From Pseudogracilibacillus sp037072025 (lineage in GTDB: Bacteria > Bacillota > Bacilli > Bacillales > Amphibacillaceae), in the NCBI RefSeq assembly GCF_037072025.1, contig NZ_JAXHDD010000001.1, forward strand, positions 186,001-250,000: a DNA stretch of 64,000 nt. Direction: 5' to 3'. The translations under genes were made by a program, and so were the position numbers. Below the pieces are notes generated by a model, which was given only the letters and a program-made list of their open reading frames with translations, searched no databases and was not told the origin of the DNA. Below are positions 45,511 to 53,913 of this stretch, piece by piece (positions within the stretch are counted from its first letter, which is position 1; each line of letters starts with the position of its first letter).

Positions 45511-46786
45511 GTAACCCTTCCTTATATACAATTTTTCCAGTCGCTATGGTAAGTACAGGATTTCCATACACTTGCCAGCCTTGAAAAGGGGTATTTTTTC
45601 CTTTTGAATAAAACTTGTTTTTATAAATTGTACATTCATTTTCAAGATCAACCAAAGTGATATCTGCGATTGCGTTTTCTTCCAATAAACCGTACGGTAA
45701 TGTAAACACTTCTGCTGGTTTTCTCGTAAATGCATTCACTAATTGTTCTAATGTCATTTTATTCGTTTTAACTAGATGTGTATAAAGAAGCGGGAATGCT
45801 GTTTCTAAACCAACGATTCCAAAGGGTGCTTCAAGCATCCCTAAAGCTTTTTCTTCATCAGCATGTGGTGCATGGTCTGTTGCGACAAAGTCAATCGTTC
45901 CATCTAATAATCCTTCCAATAATGCATCACGGTCTGCTTTACTGCGAAGAGGTGGGTTCATCTTAAAGTCTGCATCATGATCCTTCACATCATCTTCAGT
46001 TAATAATAAATGATGTGGTGTTACTTCTGCTGTTACGTTAATTCCTGCTTTTTTCGCATCTCGAATAACTCGGACAGACTCTTTCGTACTAACATGACAG
46101 ACGTGATAATGGCAATTCGCTTCTTCAGCAAGTAAAACATCGCGAGCAATTTGGACGGATTCGCAAGCACTTACTATACCAGGTAAATTTAACCGTTCAC
46201 TTACATTTCCTTTATGAACTACTCCTCCATAAAGGATGGAATTATCTTCACAATGAGCAACGATCGCCATATCACTTGCAGCTGCTTCCTTCATTGCTTC
46301 AAGCATCTGCCCAGCGGTTTGAATCCCGACACCATCATCTGTAAATGCAAATACTCCTAATTTACTTAACTCTTTTATATTAGTTCTTTCCTCTCCTAGT
46401 AACCCTTTTGTTATTGCTGCATAAGGAAGAACTCTAATACGTGCGTCTTTTTTAATCCGGTTTAGAAGTTTTTCCACTTCTTCACTTGAATCTGGAACAG
46501 GATTCGTGTTTGGCATTGAGCAAACTGTTGTATACCCGCCACGTGCTGCAGCCATTGTTCCTGTAGCAATCGTTTCTTTATGTTCCCCTCCCGGTTCACG
46601 TAAATGAATATGAACATCGATGAATCCGGGTAACACTAATTTACCTTCACAGTCGATTACATTTTCTGCTTCAGTAGTAATTGAAGCTGCTATCTTTTTT
46701 ATCCGATCCCCTTCAATTAACAGTTCGCACTTTTCTAATGTATTGTCTTTGCTCAAGCGAGTTGCATTTTTCAATTTTATTTTCAT
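45497..46786 (-). CDS. pyrC: Dihydroorotase
   Basis: Zinc amidohydrolase that cyclises carbamoyl-aspartate. The 429-residue type I enzyme has HIHLREPGG, PNTNPVPD, AHCEDNS, HVCHVSTKESV and ATDHAPH, so all metal ligands are present. Its first 74 bp overlap the 3' end of pyrB in another frame, which is long for this operon. Confidence 0.96.
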   Translation of the reverse strand: MKIKLKNATRLSKDNTLEKCELLIEGDRIKKIAASITTEAENVIDCEGKLVLPGFIDVHIHLREPGGEHKETIATGTMAAARGGYTTVCSMPNTNPVPDSSEEVEKLLNRIKKDARIRVLPYAAITKGLLGEERTNIKELSKLGVFAFTDDGVGIQTAGQMLEAMKEAAASDMAIVAHCEDNSILYGGVVHKGNVSERLNLPGIVSACESVQIARDVLLAEEANCHYHVCHVSTKESVRVIRDAKKAGINVTAEVTPHHLLLTEDDVKDHDADFKMNPPLRSKADRDALLEGLLDGTIDFVATDHAPHADEEKALGMLEAPFGIVGLETAFPLLYTHLVKTNKMTLEQLVNAFTRKPAEVFTLPYGLLEENAIADITLVDLENECTIYKNKFYSKGKNTPFQGWQVYGNPVLTIATGKIVYKEGLHDHD

Positions 46787-47669
46787 CGATAATCCCCCAA
46801 TTTAATAATTGTTTTGTTAAAACGGCCATTCTAACATACACACCATTTTCCATTTGTTTAAAAATTTTGGATCGATTGCATTCGACAAGAGATGAGTCAA
46901 TTTCAATTCCACGATTAACTGGTCCAGGATGCAAAATAATTGCATGTTTTTTCATTCGTTTTTCTCTTTCAATTGTTAGACCAAAATTTTCATGGTAATC
47001 CAATGTTGCTCCGACAAACTCATTATGTCTTTCATGTTGAATACGTAGTAGCATAAGTACGTCACAATTTTCGACTGCTTCATCAAATGATAAAACCGGG
47101 TAGCCAAGTGATTCATCCATAAATTCTGGAGCACCTGAAAAATATACTTGAGCGCCTAATTTACTTAACATTTCTGCATTTGAACGGGCAACTCTACTAT
47201 GCTTAATATCGCCTGCTATCACAATCTTCAATCCACTAAATCGACCAAATTCTTGATAAATCGTATCTGCATCTAATAGACTTTGCGTTGGGTGATCTTT
47301 TTTACCAGCACCTGCATTAATGATTGGAATCGACAGCTTATCAGCTAGCTCTTTATCCCAGTCATCTGCTTCATGTCTGACGACAAGTACGTTTGCCCCG
47401 ATAGCTTCAAACGTTTTTGCCGTATCATAAAGACTTTCTCCTTTTTTCATGCTTGACGTTTCTGCATGAAAATCTAGAGGTTCAATCCCTAACTTTTTCT
47501 CCGCAACAATAAAGCTTATTTTCGTTCTTGTACTAGGTTCAAAAAATAAATTTGCCGCAAATAATTGGGTTGATATTTTGTACTCATCTTCACGGAATCG
47601 ATTTGCCATATCTAGAAGACAAACGATTTCCTTAGCTGATAAATCTCGAACTGAAATAAAATCATTCAT
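46713..47669 (-). CDS. pyrB: Aspartate carbamoyltransferase
   Basis: Joins carbamoyl phosphate and aspartate. The 318-residue protein from MNDFISVRDLSAKEIVCLLD has FFEPSTRTKISF, DHPTQSLLD and ILHPGPVNRG. An ATG at 47738 in the same frame lies in the T run of the attenuator and is not a likely start. The C-terminus extends about 20 residues beyond the usual end, into pyrC. Confidence 0.95.
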   Translation of the reverse strand: MNDFISVRDLSAKEIVCLLDMANRFREDEYKISTQLFAANLFFEPSTRTKISFIVAEKKLGIEPLDFHAETSSMKKGESLYDTAKTFEAIGANVLVVRHEADDWDKELADKLSIPIINAGAGKKDHPTQSLLDADTIYQEFGRFSGLKIVIAGDIKHSRVARSNAEMLSKLGAQVYFSGAPEFMDESLGYPVLSFDEAVENCDVLMLLRIQHERHNEFVGATLDYHENFGLTIEREKRMKKHAIILHPGPVNRGIEIDSSLVECNRSKIFKQMENGVYVRMAVLTKQLLNWGIIDENKIEKCNSLEQRQYIRKVRTVN

Positions 47670-47738
47670 ATTGCGCACCCCATCTCCAATTTCTATTATC
47701 CCATTTTCCCGCGATTTGATACGATCCGTAATTTTCAT

Positions 47739-47836
47739 AAAAAAACTCTTTGCAAAAAGGTCGCAAAGAGTTATACAAGTACTATACTCGTATGGTTTGT
47801 TGAATTCTCAGCTACCTTTTAAATCTCACGGGATTT
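47739..47836 (-). promoter_or_regulatory. PyrR-dependent attenuator between pyrR and pyrB
   Basis: Minus strand AAATCCCGTGAGATTT (47821-47836) fits the PyrR loop consensus ARUCCNGNGAGGYU except one base. Downstream, ACTCTTTGC ... GCAAAGAGT followed by seven T (47739-47771) is a terminator. In B. subtilis similar attenuators flank pyrP, which is absent here, leaving a single intercistronic site. Confidence 0.85.
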
Positions 47837-47857
47837 ATTTAAAGGGCCAATCTTTAT

Positions 47858-48397
47858 TCAATTAATTTCATAAATACTTACTTCATCCAAATCATCTTGC
47901 TCAGTTACATTGACCACAATTAATTCTTCTTTTGATGTTGGAATATTTTTGCCAACGTAATCTGCTCGAATCGGTAATTCTCGATGTCCTCTATCTGTCA
48001 ACACTGCTAATTGAATTTGATCAGGGCGCCCGATATCCATGACAGCATCCATTGCCGCTCGAACTGTTCTTCCTGTAAATAGAACATCATCTACTAAAAT
48101 TACTGTCTTATTCGTAATATCAAGTTCAATTTTCGTCCCTAATATTTCAGGATCTGTAGATTTTTGTTGTAAGTCATCTCGATATAAAGTGATATCGAGT
48201 TCTCCTATTGGGACAGTGATATCTTCAATTTGCTCTATTTTTGCTTGGAGTCGTTTCGCTAGTGGAACACCTCTTGTTTTAATACCTACTAAAACGATAG
48301 TGTCTCCACCTTTGTTTCGTTCTAAAATCTCGTGAGCTATTCGCGTTAAAGCTCTATTTATTGCTGATTCATCGAGAATCGTTGTTTTCTTCTTCAC
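47858..48397 (-). CDS. pyrR: Pyrimidine operon attenuation protein / uracil phosphoribosyltransferase PyrR
   Basis: UMP/UTP-sensing RNA-binding protein that promotes termination in pyr mRNA; also has weak UPRTase activity. The 179-residue protein has the PRPP motif VILVDDVLFTGRTVRAA and TDRGHRELPIRADYVGKN. Start is GTG (48395-48397) 5 nt after AGGAGGTG. First gene of the pyr operon; element D separates it from its leader attenuator. Confidence 0.97.
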   Translation of the reverse strand: MKKKTTILDESAINRALTRIAHEILERNKGGDTIVLVGIKTRGVPLAKRLQAKIEQIEDITVPIGELDITLYRDDLQQKSTDPEILGTKIELDITNKTVILVDDVLFTGRTVRAAMDAVMDIGRPDQIQLAVLTDRGHRELPIRADYVGKNIPTSKEELIVVNVTEQDDLDEVSIYEIN

Positions 48398-48471
48398 TCT
48401 CCCACCTCCTATAAATATTTATGCATCAGTTCTATTCATAAAATTCATTACTATTAATCGTCACAGTTGAA

Positions 48472-48965
48472 GTATACTGTTGAGTAGTGAAAATTTGTAA
48501 ATTAGTAACAGCTTCGTTGATTTTCGCTGCGAAAATGTAGACAAGTTGCAAAGTAAAATACCGCTACGGAAATACACTCCGCTTTCCGTGGGCGGCTGAT
48601 GAGCCTCCTCGTCGCTACGCTCCTGCGTAGTCTCACCGAGGCCTTTCCTCCCACAGGAGTCTCCGTGTATTTCCTTCGCTGTAATGGTGAAGGTAACATC
48701 TACGCAGCTTGATACTGTCACAATAGTTGATTAGGGGCCGGAGGACAGTCGACTCCTAGAAGCAAAAAGCGGTCACGTCCTGGGACTGTAGCTACGTTTT
48801 CGTCCCACCATAAAGATTTGTGACCAACGCCGGCACTTGCACGTCCTGTGCAGCGAAGGCTGAAGCATGCACTAAGGATGTGCCACTGCCCAGAGGCGAA
48901 AATCAACGGTGCAGCATCTAGGTTGACCGATAAATTATCAACTTAAGTTACTGCTCGGTTTATGG
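48472..48965. repeat. Dispersed element D, ~494 bp, inside the pyr leader
   Basis: Left end gtatactgttgagtagtgaa and reversed right end ccataaaccgagcagtaact match the family, but relative to elements A and B the G+C-rich core (ggaaatacactccgctttcc ... ggagtctccgtgtatttcct) is inverted with respect to the ends. Inverted copies of cgttgattttcgc sit at both sides. The right half carries the cacgtcctgggact ... cgtcccacc module and gccggcacttgcacgtcctg, also found in element C. It is read as part of the pyr transcript. Confidence 0.8.
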
Positions 48966-49048
48966 ATTTTATCAAGTAACACCTAATGTTTTTCGATATA
49001 CGAGTGGTTTACAGTTCCAAACTTTTGGCTAACAATCTTGTTACATTA

Positions 49049-49133
49049 AAAAACCCTTATGCCAGTTATGAAGGCATAAGGATTTGGACATACGTATTCC
49101 TATGTTCCGTTTCCTTGTTAGCCTCTCTGGACT
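49049..49133 (-). promoter_or_regulatory. PyrR-dependent leader attenuator of the pyr operon
   Basis: Minus strand AGTCCAGAGAGGCT (49120-49133) is an exact PyrR-binding loop. It is followed by CCTTATGCC ... GGCATAAGG and a T run (49049-49082), a terminator. High UMP would favour termination here before pyrR. The terminator lies about 80 bp upstream of element D. Confidence 0.92.
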
Positions 49134-49189
49134 ATGTTAAAGGATCTCTTATTTGACTATGTTTATTATTTCAAACCTGACCTCTAAAG

Positions 49190-50098
49190 TCAAGACATAT
49201 TTTCTAATCTTTGTAACAAATTATTGAAATCCTCTGGCTGTTCGACAGTAAATGTTTTCTTTACACCTGTTTTTGGGTGGATAAAACCTAACTCTTTTGC
49301 GTAAAGTGCTTGGCCTTTTATTAGAGAAGATTTTTTACGGCAGTATACCTCGTCCCCGACAATAGGATGATTCATATATTTTAAATGAACTCTTATTTGA
49401 TGAGTTCTTCCTGTCTTTAATTCGCATTCCACATACGTGTACTGCTGAAATCGTTTTAATACACGGAAATGAGTCTCGGCTTCTCTTCCGTTTTCCACTA
49501 CAGCCATTTGTGATCTGTTTTTCGGATTACGGCCAATTGGGGCTTTAATAATACCTTTTGAATGAGATAATACCCCAAAGCAAACTGCTTCATAAATTCG
49601 AGTAACTGTTTGGTCCTGAAATTGTTTTTTCAAATCTTCATGTGTTTCATTATCTTTTGCAATTAGCAGTGCACCACTCGTATCCTTATCTAAGCGGTGA
49701 ACAATTCCTGGACGGTCATCTCCACTCAAATTGGACAAATATTCACAATGGTGTAGTAAACCATTTACCAACGTATTTGTCATCACCGATTGTGTCGGAT
49801 GAACAAGCATCCCTTTCGGTTTATTCACTACAAGTAAATATTCATCTTCATATAAAATATCTAAAGGAATAGGCTCCGCTTTGATCTCCATTGTTTGTGC
49901 TATCGGAATATCCCATTTAATTATATCTCCATACTTACATTTATAATTCGCTTTTTGCTTTTCGTTATTAACGGACACATAATCTCCTTTGATCCATTGT
50001 TGAATTTGTTGCCGGGAGTATTCCGTATTTATGTTGGTTAAAAGCTTATCAAGTCGAATACCTGCTTCTTCTTCCATTATATGATGGATAAAAGTCAT
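49190..50098 (-). CDS. RluA-family pseudouridine synthase (YlyB, RluD-like)
   Basis: Makes pseudouridines in 23S rRNA. The 302-residue protein has an N-terminal S4 RNA-binding domain (RLDKLLTNINTEYSRQQIQQ), the catalytic GIVHRLDKDTSGALLIAK with Asp, and GRTHQIRVHLKYMNHPIVGD. It overlaps lspA by 4 bp, the lspA-ylyB order of B. subtilis. Confidence 0.95.
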   Translation of the reverse strand: MTFIHHIMEEEAGIRLDKLLTNINTEYSRQQIQQWIKGDYVSVNNEKQKANYKCKYGDIIKWDIPIAQTMEIKAEPIPLDILYEDEYLLVVNKPKGMLVHPTQSVMTNTLVNGLLHHCEYLSNLSGDDRPGIVHRLDKDTSGALLIAKDNETHEDLKKQFQDQTVTRIYEAVCFGVLSHSKGIIKAPIGRNPKNRSQMAVVENGREAETHFRVLKRFQQYTYVECELKTGRTHQIRVHLKYMNHPIVGDEVYCRKKSSLIKGQALYAKELGFIHPKTGVKKTFTVEQPEDFNNLLQRLENMS

Positions 50099-50571
50099 GA
50101 TAGCTGTTTTCCTTTCTTAGCCTTTTTTTCATCTAGGAAAGTAGCAATTAAAATAAGAAACACACCAATAGTAAGCGCAGAGTCAGCAACATTAAAAATT
50201 GGAAAATCATAATTGATAATAATAAAATCTAAAAAATCAACGACTTCTTTGCGAACAAGACGATCAATAAAGTTACCGATTGCGCCTCCCAATAGTAAAC
50301 TTAATGAAATAGCGAGCAATTTATTATCCTTTGCATGTTTTTGCATATAATAAATAATACCGATAATAACGATAACTGTGATAATATAGAAAAAAGTCAT
50401 ATGTCCTTGCAAAATTCCCCAGGCAGCTCCCTTGTTCCTGTGAGAGGTAAGGTAAAAGAAATTTTCTATAATAGGAATACTTTCGTATAATTCCATTTTT
50501 TTATCAACGATCCATTTTGTGCCTTGATCCAAAATAATTACGATTATAGCTAGTATGTAATAACGCCCCAT
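50095..50571 (-). CDS. lspA: Lipoprotein signal peptidase
   Basis: Aspartic membrane peptidase that removes signal peptides from prolipoproteins. About 158 residues with four transmembrane helices, and the catalytic Asp residues in GNFIDRLVRKEVVDFLDF and FNVADSALTIG. The ATG at 50569-50571 (MGRYYILAII) has GGAGGG 8 nt upstream; the ATG two codons earlier is only 2 nt from it. Confidence 0.96.
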   Translation of the reverse strand: MGRYYILAIIVIILDQGTKWIVDKKMELYESIPIIENFFYLTSHRNKGAAWGILQGHMTFFYIITVIVIIGIIYYMQKHAKDNKLLAISLSLLLGGAIGNFIDRLVRKEVVDFLDFIIINYDFPIFNVADSALTIGVFLILIATFLDEKKAKKGKQLS

Positions 50572-50797
50572 ATCCATCCCTCCGAAATCGACCAATAAAA
50601 CTAAACATATCTAATACAATATCACTATTATACGATTTCTTCACGAGATTTATCTATGTAAACTTAAAAAATTATACCGGACCGTCCAAAGTTTTAAAGA
50701 ATGGCTCATTTCGTCAGTTTTATTGCCTTTCTCCCCCATAGTTCCATAGTTGATATACACAGCGTCAATAGTTCTATCTATTAATGATTCTCCACTA

Positions 50798-51304
50798 TTA
50801 TATGCTAATGGCTGCCTCATCAGAGATACTATTACCCTCGATTTCCAGCAACTGTTTCTTCATCTCCACCCCACCTGCATACCCCGTCAGCTTCTTGTTC
50901 CTACCAATAACACGATGGCAGGGGATTAAAATTGGCAGGGGATTAACTGCAATTGCTCGCCCTACCGCACGAATGGCATAAGGTCTTTCAATAAAAGCTG
51001 CTACATCGGTATAGGTCTTTATCTGTCCATAAGGAATTTGGAGCAAAGCATTCCATACTTGTTTTTGAAAGGGTGTCCCTTTCAGTTTAAATGGAATATC
51101 GAATTGACGAATGTTCCCTACAAAATATTGCCGGAATTGCTGGCAAACAGATTTTCCAAGTTCATGACTTCTTTTCGTCGTATGTTTTGCAGTGATAGTA
51201 TGCCAGTGATCATCAGTTAAAACAATCCGTCTTAATTGATCGTTTTTATCAAAAGTAAATCGTAGATTGCCGATTTTTGTATGGCACGTATCATAAATAA
51301 TCAT
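50798..51304 (-). CDS. ogt: Methylated-DNA-protein-cysteine methyltransferase
   Basis: Suicide repair protein taking methyl groups from O6-methylguanine. The 168-residue protein has the active-site ILIPCHRVIG and the helix-turn-helix/arginine finger region YGQIKTYTDVAAFIERPYAIRAVGRAI. B. subtilis has an adaA-adaB pair of this kind; here a repeat element separates it from adaA, which lies upstream on the same strand. Confidence 0.95.
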   Translation of the reverse strand: MIIYDTCHTKIGNLRFTFDKNDQLRRIVLTDDHWHTITAKHTTKRSHELGKSVCQQFRQYFVGNIRQFDIPFKLKGTPFQKQVWNALLQIPYGQIKTYTDVAAFIERPYAIRAVGRAIAVNPLPILIPCHRVIGRNKKLTGYAGGVEMKKQLLEIEGNSISDEAAISI

Positions 51305-51356
51305 ATAATTAGTCTCCTTTGGCGTATTTTGAGTACTTTCCTCATATCAAAATTTT

Positions 51357-51690
51357 TTAGAAAACTTGTCATTCGTTAAAGAAAACATACCCCTTCAAAG
51401 TAGGTATGCCGACGTTAGGCGCAAAGCCTATTCTTAGTCTGCCTTCCTAAAGAATCCATAACTGGGGTGACTAGGTGATGTTGTACTTATGCTCTAGAGT
51501 GTAAGCCTTTACGGTGAGAGTACGAGTTGCATTTACGAGTGATTGACGTGCTAGTACTGGCGCCCGCAACAATGCTTTACGGTGGGACGAACGAAAGTGC
51601 ACATTCTACTCGAAGGGACGAGTAAGCGCAGTCCTAGGATTCTCACTCTTAGCCAGTGTGCGAGTCAAGAAAGGATTTATACTTTTGTAT
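51357..51690. repeat. Second dispersed element family, longest copy, between adaA and ogt
   Basis: Begins ttagaaaacttgtcattcgt and ends aaggatttatacttttgtat. It includes catttacgagtgattgacgt, gctagtactggc, and ggtgggacgaacgaaagtgc, all shared with the 25.3 kb copy. It also has an additional left half of about 150 bp with ccccttcaaagtaggtatgc. Confidence 0.7.
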
Positions 51691-51820
51691 GAAAATAAAC
51701 CTTTTTCATGATAGATGGTGGCTTCCGCAAATGCAGGGCCATGCCGGTTTCTTTTCTGCCAAGAAATACGAGAAGTATAAAGCACCCTTGTTCATTCGTT
51801 CTTTTTTTAACGAACGTAAA

Positions 51821-52417
51821 TTAGTCAAATTCTTGGTTGGCGTTATTTCCGTTATGGTAAGTACGAAATTGACTCGGTGAAAGTCCCGTATATCGTTTAA
51901 ACGCATTATAAAAGCTAGAAACACTTTGATAACCTACTTGATAACCAACCTCCGTGCTATTAAGATTTGTCGTTAAAAGAAGTTCCTTCGCTTCATGCAC
52001 TCTAATCTTTTCTAAATATATTCGTGGAGTATATCCAGTTCTTTCTTTGAAAATACGATTTAAATGAAAACGACTAACTCCGACCCTTGACGCAATTTCA
52101 TGTAACGACATATTATGAAAATAATTATTTTTTATCAATCGCTTCGTATCTTCCATAAGGCTTTCGAATGGGTCATACGTTTTTATATTTAGATCTGGTC
52201 GGCATCTTTTGCATGGTCGATAGCCTGCATTTTGGGCTTCGTTCGCATTTGGAAAAAAGGAAACATTTTCGCAATTAGGCACCTTAGACTTACAAGAAGG
52301 ACGGCAGAATATTCCTGTTGTCCTGACTGCGTAAAAAAATTTCCCATCATATGCTGGGTCACATGACACTGTCGCTTTCCACATAGTTTCTTTTGAAAGA
52401 TTATTTTGATCCTTCAT
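51821..52417 (-). CDS. adaA: AdaA-like methylphosphotriester methyltransferase / AraC regulator
   Basis: Methyl-damage sensor and activator of the adaptive response. The 198-residue protein has an N-terminal zinc domain, with FCRPSCKSKVPNC and RPCKRCRPD cysteines (the first Cys accepts the methyl group), and a C-terminal AraC domain with two helix-turn-helices (MSLHEIASRVGVSRFHLNRI, VGYQSVSSFYNAFKRYTG). It shares one base with the end of the upstream permease gene. Confidence 0.95.
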   Translation of the reverse strand: MKDQNNLSKETMWKATVSCDPAYDGKFFYAVRTTGIFCRPSCKSKVPNCENVSFFPNANEAQNAGYRPCKRCRPDLNIKTYDPFESLMEDTKRLIKNNYFHNMSLHEIASRVGVSRFHLNRIFKERTGYTPRIYLEKIRVHEAKELLLTTNLNSTEVGYQVGYQSVSSFYNAFKRYTGLSPSQFRTYHNGNNANQEFD

Positions 52418-53685
52418 TAGATTTTATCCTCCCTTGTAGGAGAAAGTTTTCTTGCTAATATCATATAAATTGCATATAAAACGACGACAATTATCGGTAC
52501 AACTATATACATTTGGAAAAATGGAAGAACCAATAAACATAAAATGAAAGAGGTTAACGATGCCCACCATGGCGATGTATTCTTCCTAAATAATTTAACG
52601 CCCGCTGCCATTGAAAGAATATAAACTAAAATGCCAAGAGAAGTCGGTATAAACAAAATATCATCAAACGTCAGCGATAAAGACTTCGTCACTAAAACAC
52701 CTGCTACCGAAAAACAGATAATAAATAATACCATCCGTCTCGGAATTTGAGTGGTTACATGGCGTCTTGAAAAAAATTTTGGAAAAGCATTATCTCTGCT
52801 TAATGAATATCCTAATTGCGTTAAGCTAGCTACAAATGCGTTGGATGTTCCTGTACAAATAATGAACGCTAAAACAGCCGTGACTATTTTGGCACCTACG
52901 CCTACTGTATCCCCCATTATAACACCAATAGGAGACAGATTGCTTTCTTGACTGCCATACGTCGCCGTTCCAATAGTGACAAAACTTAACGCTAAAAATA
53001 ATAATCCAATGACTATTGCACTAACAACTGCTCCTTTGACAATATCCTTTTCTGGTCTTTTAAAGTGCTCGGCTAGATTACAAATCGCCTCCCAACCGAA
53101 AAAAGACCAAAAGATAACCGTTATAGCGCTCCCGACAGAAAACCACCCATTCGGAACAAAGGGAGTAAAATTCCCCCATTGTATTCTTGGCAGTGACACA
53201 AATACTGTTATCAGTAAAAGTATCAATAATAAAGAACTTAAAAACAATGCAACTTTACCACTAACATTTACTCCGTAATAATTAGTAGCACCTGCAATTG
53301 CCAAAATAAAAATTGCAAGTACAGTTGTTTCAACATTTGAAAATCCAAATGCCTGACTAACATAATAAGCTCCGGTTAAAGACACAATTGTTTGACCAAC
53401 TGCTGCTGTTACAAAGTAAAACCACCCAACGATATTGCCAAGATGATAACCAAAAGAATTTCTAACAAAGGTTGCTGCTCCACCAGCATCAGGGTATTTT
53501 CTTGCCAAACTAGCAAAAGAATAAGCAAGCGGAAAGCTAATTATTATAACGATAAGCCAAGATACAATAGATGAAGGCCCCGCCATTGAAGCTGTTACCC
53601 CCGATAAAAAAAGGACACCTGAGCCTAGAATAGCAGCAATGTATAATGCAATTCCTTGAAATAATCCAATTGATTTATTATTCAT
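52417..53685 (-). CDS. APC-family amino acid permease
   Basis: A 422-residue membrane protein with about 12 transmembrane helices. The N-terminal ALYIAAILGSGVLFLSGVTA (the GSG helix break of APC transporters) and ARKYPDAGGAATFVRNSFGY resemble YjeH/YobN-like transporters. The substrate is not predictable. It is cotranscribed with adaA (TAATG overlap), an unusual partner. GGAGGTG precedes the start. Confidence 0.9.
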   Translation of the reverse strand: MNNKSIGLFQGIALYIAAILGSGVLFLSGVTASMAGPSSIVSWLIVIIISFPLAYSFASLARKYPDAGGAATFVRNSFGYHLGNIVGWFYFVTAAVGQTIVSLTGAYYVSQAFGFSNVETTVLAIFILAIAGATNYYGVNVSGKVALFLSSLLLILLLITVFVSLPRIQWGNFTPFVPNGWFSVGSAITVIFWSFFGWEAICNLAEHFKRPEKDIVKGAVVSAIVIGLLFLALSFVTIGTATYGSQESNLSPIGVIMGDTVGVGAKIVTAVLAFIICTGTSNAFVASLTQLGYSLSRDNAFPKFFSRRHVTTQIPRRMVLFIICFSVAGVLVTKSLSLTFDDILFIPTSLGILVYILSMAAGVKLFRKNTSPWWASLTSFILCLLVLPFFQMYIVVPIIVVVLYAIYMILARKLSPTREDKI

Positions 53686-53852
53686 GGACTCACCTCCTGT
53701 AGCAATTAGTGTACAGAAAAGGGGTGAAAGATTCTTCCTTTTTTTTGCGCTTTCATTCGTTAATAAAGTTAATCAAAAATATTTTTATGAATCGCCCGTT
53801 TGCAAAAGACTGATTTTTTAGAACGATCACAAAACAAATTATTTACAAAATC

Positions 53853-53885
53853 AAAAAAGTAGAGGATGGATTAACCCTCTACTTT
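53853..53885 (-). terminator. Intrinsic terminator of ileS
   Basis: Minus strand AAAGTAGAGGG ... CCTCTACTTT followed by TTT: a 10-bp stem about 30 bp after the ileS stop. Confidence 0.88.
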
Positions 53886-53913
53886 AGCGTTTCAATATTT
53901 AGATGAAATTCAC

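Noticed and set aside
47670..47738. PyrB start at ATG 47738
   Set aside because: This ATG directly follows the T run of the attenuator terminator, and the family N-terminus matches MNDFISVRDL.
51656..51924. Open frames on both strands between the repeat and adaA (72-74 residues)
   Set aside because: No ribosome sites, and they overlap the adaA 3' end in other frames.
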